This document shows, one piece after another, positions 57,860 to 64,000 of a stretch of 64,000 nt of DNA. Below the pieces are notes generated by a model that was given only the letters and a program-made list of their open reading frames with translations, had not been told where the DNA came from and did not search any database. Location of the stretch: positions 310,001-374,000 of the forward strand of contig JAFKAC010000017.1 of NCBI GenBank assembly GCA_025766275.1, given 5' to 3'. This DNA is from Lactarius indigo (Eukaryota > Basidiomycota > Agaricomycetes > Russulales > Russulaceae). The first letter of the stretch is position 1; every line of letters starts with the position of its first letter. A program made the position numbers and the translations under genes.

Positions 57860-60800
57860 CCTTTTCTCTCGAAAATATCGCGAGCGATATTCGCAGAAAT
57901 GAATTGATGGGATTTTTTTCCTCAGTTGAACGGCCCTCTTTTATGCGTCACCCTTCGATCATGCAATTGGCTCTGTGCTCACGATAAGACAACACCCTGC
58001 GCACCCACCACTGATCGACCGGCCACGCACACCCCCCTTTTGACGCTGACAAACTCATGTTTTACGGCCTCGAGGCGGCCTCCTCCCGCGCTCTTATCAA
58101 ATCCTGTCTTTTTCGCTCGGAGAAACACCCCTATCTGCAGGCTCCCGGATTCCTTTGGAGTCATTTGAATGGGTTTCTTTTCTCAGGTATCTCCTCATGT
58201 CTTCGGAGGCAGTCTTTCGAAGGAGGGAGACCCACTGGAGCGAGAAGAGTTGCACAGGGAGAAGCGTGGGTGCGTACTCCACGCTGCATCGATGCGATAA
58301 AGCGTGGGGAAGACCAGGGCACTTACACGACTCGGTACGAGAGGCCAGGCCCCAACGCCGGCGCTGCACAGTACGTGATTAGTTAGTGGGGGGGTTTTTT
58401 GTATGTTACGCGCGCCCGCCCCTGCCTCGAGTTGAAATCCGGATCCTGCGCTTGATCAGTCATCGTGTGATCGTGGTCGCAGTGCGAGGATGAGAATACA
58501 AGCGAGACCACCAGGAACGAGGAAGTAGAACGTGCATTACGAGAAGAAGCCTGCAGCGCGACAACGAGGCAGGACCCACGCACCGGAATCAGCGGACACA
58601 CCGCCTTGAGTAACATAGCCCACACTGGCGGGCACGTCGTAATTGGTACTTATCGTACGCAGAGCTATCATGGAAAGGGCGCAGTGGTTTTGATGATAAA
58701 AATAAAAAAGAGAGATAGGTCGCGTGCTCGGTTTTTGGATGGCTTGTGATACCATGACCCCGCCTCGTGGCGAGAAGCCGCCGGTAGTACGTCACTGGGC
58801 GCGCCACACACACCCGTACACGAGGGGGGTGACCGTGGCCTTCGGTCGCTCCCATCGCCATTCTCCCCATAGAAGACCGTGAGGTGTGTCAAAAGAGGTT
58901 CACAGGCGTTCATTCAGGGGCACAATCGTATCGCGCGTGCTGCACGTGCTTAGAGGCTGTCGACCATTGCGGACCGAGCCATGGTGCCACCAAACTCCCA
59001 AATCAAAGACCCAGGGGACTGGGGCTGAGCGCCGAGCTGTGCGGTCATGCACCTACAGTGGCGCCCACCCCGAACCCCGTGGAGTATCTGGAAAATTCGA
59101 CTACGGTACGCATACGTATGGCCCCAGTACTTTGGGGAGAAATGCAGGGCAATAGAGTTGTTTTGTGAAGGCAGAGCGCCCTCCACACCATGTCAGTTGA
59201 CTGGAGTGGCTCTGAGCGCAAGCGCCTCCTGACAGCACACAATACATATTCTGTCGCTGTCACTCCGTATCATGTACGTACGCATTTGACAGGCTTCTTC
59301 TTGCGCTCTATAGCGGGCGGTGTATCTTCCCATCAATCTTGAAAGCGAAACCGGCGTGCCGCTGACTCGGGACAACACGGGCTTGCAGCGTGCGAGAGCG
59401 AAAAGAGGCGAGACGCGATAGCGGTAATGCGCATGCCCGAGACGTACTCGTGTATCTTCGGTGCGCCCGATTAGTCGCAATGCTGCAATTGGTGTGCAGC
59501 GATAAGGCCCGGGCCACGGTTCGATATTTCAGCCGCTACGCTATCTCTCTCTCTTACTCGAGCAACGAAGTCGGGGTCAATCGATAACCTACCTGGAACT
59601 CATGACCGAATATGTAATTTAGAATCGTGAGATGCTGGCGTCGCAACTAGCGTGTTGTGAAAAATAGATTACCAGGGGTAGACATGTGCCTCCTGCTTTC
59701 CGCGCCTCCCCCCCGCCATTAGTTAACGTAAGGGCGGGAACGTGCACCTCTGGCAGTACTCAAGGGTCAAATACGGCGCTTTTCAGCCGATGTGGTCGGA
59801 GCCCACCCCACCGGAAAAACACAGTACCCGCGAGACGAGTGAGTGGACTTACTCAGAGGCGCCTGCCCAGCAGTGGTGTTACCCAGTTCGCCAGAGGGGT
59901 GTCCCGAGCTCATCGGATCGATGTAGTTAAGATGGAAGGAGGAAAAGGCCTGATGGAACGATCATGGCGCAATAAACCCCCCTCCACGGGGTTAACCCGC
60001 CTACACACGCAGGCGACATACCTCCTTGTAACTTTGCTATGCGTGCCGTAGGACACTGGATTGAAATTAGGGAATGCCTGTCTGTACGGGGTGCATCGTT
60101 TGTGTCTCAAGGCGGAGACCTCCGGAAGCGTCAGACAAGGTTTTCAGGGATCGAGAGAGGGACCACGCGTGAGACGCCCACCAAAGAGCACCCCACCTCG
60201 CGCTCGTAGAACCCCCCATTGCACTTCTCAGCTTCGGGCCGGAAGTAGCGCATCAAGCCCTGAATGGGCTACGCCGCTACGTTTCCGAGCGCACAGGTCG
60301 CGCGGCCTTCGACTTTATTGTTGTAGGGGGCTGGGTGGCTCAGAAACGGGCTATGGTGGGGGTATGTGCGTTGGTTCCAGGAACATGTTGGTCTCGCGCC
60401 GGTATATTATGTTCATCATCCACGTGGGTGCCCTCTTGGCTGGCAGAAAGGGCACTGGCCGCGTGACTTGATCTGTGTGGGAAGGTCATGAATGACGGTG
60501 CGCGTTGCGGAAGTGTGGACCTGTGGGACTGAGTGATAGTCTCAACGATTTGACCATCATGATCTATGACGACGCCACTGCCAAGAGACTAGACCAAGCA
60601 TCTTTGAAAACCATCCTTAAGATAAGATGAGCTGTATTAGAATGTGATATGCTCACTTAAAAAGCCTTTTCTCATTTGGGCGTCGGGAGTGCCGTGGCCG
60701 AGCTCTCGCCAGAAATGATCTGTCCCAGCCATCGCGGACAATTTCAGCATATTTCTCGATAAGATTATTCAAAGAAATTCTTATCTCCACTTCAACAACA

Positions 60801-63800
60801 CAAGGACTGTCGACCTGACCCCTGGTGCTTGTGTCTCGATTACGATCCCGACCGAAGCTCGCAAACCAGCTCGAGCCATGGCAGCAGATCGTCGTCGGCG
60901 TGACAGACGCGGTTTCAACATTTGAAACTGCCGCAGGGGATCCAGACCAATCTACTTTGGCAGGTAATGGCTCGAGACAAAGTGTCGTTGTTTTCACTTT
61001 TGACGTGAGCTGTCTCTTCTCCACAGATACAACTCCTGGCTCCACGATGAACGCACGCACGGGATGCATAACCGGAACCATACGCGATTCGCGACTGAAC
61101 GAAGCCAGAATCTTAAACCCCTGTGATAGTTTTTAAAACATATCCAGCCTCCTCGCGGATGCAGATGTACGCTGCGAAGCTGTCAAGGTACCGCCGGAAA
61201 TGAGGAGGGGACTACCACAGAAGATTTCGTGATCATTACGTGGTCCTGGATAAGATAATGAGTCCTGCAGCGCAAAGGTCCAGTTGCGGAGAAAGGAGTG
61301 GCGCTGATGCGACAACTTCAAGTTGCTTCTCTCAGCTTGGCTCAACGCTTGGCTTCTTCATAAAACTCACTGGAGTCCACTCTGGAAACTGGAAACCAGT
61401 ATCTAGGCTTCCCTAGACTGGAACCCATGACCGTCTGAATGATCCACGAGTCGCCGTGTGACTTTCTCTTTTCTCGTGCCAGTCGCTACGACAAAATTAG
61501 TAGCTAAGGTTGGGGAGCACTCACAAAAGAACCCTTGGTAATCGTAGTAAGCACTCGTGAATATACATGGGGTCCTGGTGCCTCAACCCTCCATATCGAC
61601 GAACAGGCGTGTCCTATACAGTCGTCGAATTTCTTCGACTCAAAGGCTTCATAGAGTCTGACAAGCCCGTTAAGACAACCGAAACGAGATAGAGGCAACT
61701 CACGAGCCGATATTGCAGCTTTAAAGAACTCAAGTTGGCTGACGACGACAACGGAGTTAAGTTGAACAACCCTTCCCTCCAATAATAATTGCCGGGTTTT
61801 TCCGCGTCCCCAAAGTTGATTATTTTAGAGTGATCTATTTTTACAGTAACCATCCCTACCTTCCAAAGTGATTACTGTATTGTACAGGGTCGTTGAACCT
61901 CAAAATAGGCGAGTATAGTAAAAGCATTTACCGGTTGCGTATATGCGCCAGCTCATTGTACTCTTACAGGTGCACTAGCACTCGGGCGCCTTCAGAGGTG
62001 CAGACAGTAACAGAACCATTGTTATCAGTGGGCCAAAAGCGTCTGAACAGGTCGAGACACTGGAATCCGTTAAACACTATATGGAGGCACCAATTACCCT
62101 TTTTCTCTTGCGCAGGCTATGACTCAGAGCATGCCGTGGTGGCCATTTTTCAACATTGTCCAATTTCACAGAGCATTTGCTGCCATCGATAGTATTGAAC
62201 CGTGCTAGGTCGAGCCAACTGCAGGAGTTGAATGGTTTTCCGCTCGTTTTCCCATCACCACCACCACATTCCCACCGATCGGCGCAACCAATGGACGGTA
62301 CTATCCGAACTGTGCCACCAGTGGCGTTCAATACTTCTCGTTTGGTCCCATCCATCTATTTACCAACTAAACCCTGCGCTTCTCGTGAGTAGATCAGTAG
62401 TTCAATTCCTTGTGTCACGGAAGATGCGGTCGTCGTCGACATAGGAATTGATGCATCACTGATGTGTCGCGGAAGTGTCCAATTTCCTGTTCAACGTACC
62501 CGAGAAACCCGAGAAAGGATAAATGTGACACGAGCGGGCCCGGACATGCACCAAACTAGACTCGCCGAAAAACGAGTAAAGGTGGTGGTGCGACGTGCAG
62601 AACCGTTTAGTTTCCTAGCACCGATTGCAAAGCGCTCCGTCCTTCTCAGAATTACCCATCAGTTCTGGTGCAAGGTACGAGGTTACCTCTCCAGCCAAAA
62701 CACGCCAGGATGCCTTCAATCATCTTCACTGTAGAATCTGTCGGGTATAGCTATATCCTGACGAGCAAAGGAAGGGACACCCGGTGCCGAGCTGATGCCC
62801 AGTCCTCTAATTTTCGCCCAACTGATTCATGATTCACCTAACGAGTCAGGATCGAATCGAGTTTCCACATGGATGTTGCTTCGAAGAATTCAGTCAGGCG
62901 TTGTCCCGAAAGCGGTGCAGTCCATCGAAGCTGCTCGGCTACGGGGACTAGTGTTCGCCTGGATGCGTCATAAATTACATCGCTACCGAAGAAGTCCGAA
63001 CATTCTTCATCTCTTATAGTAGCACCGACTGACTCGCGCGTGTCCATAAGCTCATTAATCTCATCAAGTGGTTCCCTGCAAGGGGCCCTTACGCGATTAT
63101 TTGTGGCACAATAAACCAATGACCATGAGTATTCGCAACGCCATCGGCTTTTGACTGGGGCCGGAGAATAGGGGACCAACAGCGCTGGCTGTGCTAGGTC
63201 GTGGAGCAGAGTAAGCGAAGGAGAAGGATGGAGGAAAGCGCATGTAGCTCACGTTGAGCGCCGGAACAGTATTGGTTCCACGACTACAAGCTTCGCAGGG
63301 CGGGAACTGACTCCTACTCGTGTAGTGGGAAGAAGTCAGAGAACCTGCCTGACTCAGACATATCGAAAAGTCCGCATATTCATGTGATGAGGGCTTGGCG
63401 CTTGGCATCTAGTAGTACTGTATGACTGGCGCTGGCCTAGGAGAACGCGCCGGCCGTATCTGCGCCATGCCTCGGAACGACAGCATCGTTTAGCGAGCGA
63501 GCTTACCACCAACTGTGCGGGGAGTATTTCAGGCTGCGCCATACGAAAAACTCTGCAAGGCCCAAGCGCCTCGGCCTGGAAACTAGACTTTTCTCCTCTT
63601 AGTTACTTTGCCTTAAGTCCTTGCAGTAAGGGAGCGCTTTACATACGGATTTCTATTGAATCTATTGTTAGTCCGCGCCACAACCGGTCTTAGTGTCTCT
63701 GGCTTGTACCCGGAAGACTGATGGATTTAAGTACAGTAAAACAAAAAGCGCAAGAGCGCCCGCTATTTTAGTTGTACATGACTTTCCTGTCAGCGGCTGC

Positions 63801-64000
63801 GGCCCTTGGGATGGTAGGGGGGCCATCAGAGGAGCACAAAATCAGTGAGTGAACAACACGTGAGAACTTAATTCCTAAACGGGGAAGCAGGCGTCGAGGG
63901 CCTTGCGTAGGTCGGGTTTGCTCATCTTCCCTTCTACCACCAACAGTCACCACGTGGGCATCCATCACACCTGCAGTAAGTTAGGTTACCTCCTCGTGTC
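57860..64000. other. Six kilobases without a supported gene
   Basis: No known family was recognised on either strand. Candidate stretches are short and conflict between strands: 60653-61136 (both strands open, intron-like GTAATG...CCACAG at about 60963-61025) and 62077-62355 (minus, GCADRWECGGGDGKTSGK). At the right edge, near 63885-63945 on the minus strand, KGKMSKPDLRKALDACFPV and a stop follow an acceptor-like TAG. This could be the last exon of a gene lying to the right. Confidence 0.4.

Noticed and set aside
60653..61136. Overlapping ORFs on both strands
   Set aside because: Neither strand shows a known family, and strand choice is not decidable from the sequence alone.
63885..63945. 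Possible last exon with KGKMSKPDLRKALDAC
   Set aside because: It is short and at the window edge. The resemblance to ends of adenylate-forming enzymes is too weak to call a gene.

Overview
The window reads as a basidiomycete fungus, most likely an Agaricomycete. The supporting signs are 45-80 bp introns in almost every host gene, and a mix of KDZ, chromoviral Ty3/gypsy, Ty1/copia, hAT and Tc1/mariner elements. The host gene families also fit: WSC proteins, S53 sedolisin relics, a membrane-anchored A1 aspartic protease, a TauD-type dioxygenase and a secreted ureohydrolase. No rRNA, tRNA or CRISPR array was recognised.

Positions 1-18,813 are mainly a nest of mobile elements. The 3' part of a chromodomain Ty3/gypsy element (1-4948) has landed inside the coding sequence of a KDZ-type transposase, whose C-terminus resumes at 4949-5643. 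A 38-bp tandem array follows (5991-6826), each unit carrying an inverted repeat. A copia element (X, 6993-18808, minus strand) comes next and is itself split by a second, intact copia element (Y, 11094-17452). Both copia elements have matched LTRs, 5-bp target duplications and the same half-tRNA-iMet primer binding site.

Positions 18,814-27,336 hold an orphan last exon of an alpha/beta-hydrolase, a TauD/TfdA-type dioxygenase (minus), a MITE and an intact alpha/beta-hydrolase gene. Positions 27,345-36,427 are one hAT element of about 9.1 kb, with a 22-bp TIR and 8-bp target duplication. It contains a multi-exon transposase and an unrecognised second gene. Positions 36,990-40,450 are a diverged duplication of the hydrolase locus, whose gene copy is broken.

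Positions 41,277-51,895 are a tandem array of three intact six-exon genes for secreted proteins with two WSC domains. The first two are each followed by a decayed S53 protease gene on the opposite strand. A complete Tc1/mariner transposon (44314-46122) interrupts the first unit, and the MITE at 22,232 is a deletion derivative of the same family. Positions 52,777-57,859 hold two minus-strand genes, the A1 aspartic protease and the secreted ureohydrolase (agmatinase/arginase family). The last 6 kb contains no gene I can support.

One signal ties the mobile elements together. All nine differences between paired LTRs are CpG transitions, and all the in-frame stops I found in elements are TGA where CGA is a plausible ancestor. 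This is what decay of methylated cytosine looks like. All splice models were built by hand from reading frame, splice consensus and family conservation.
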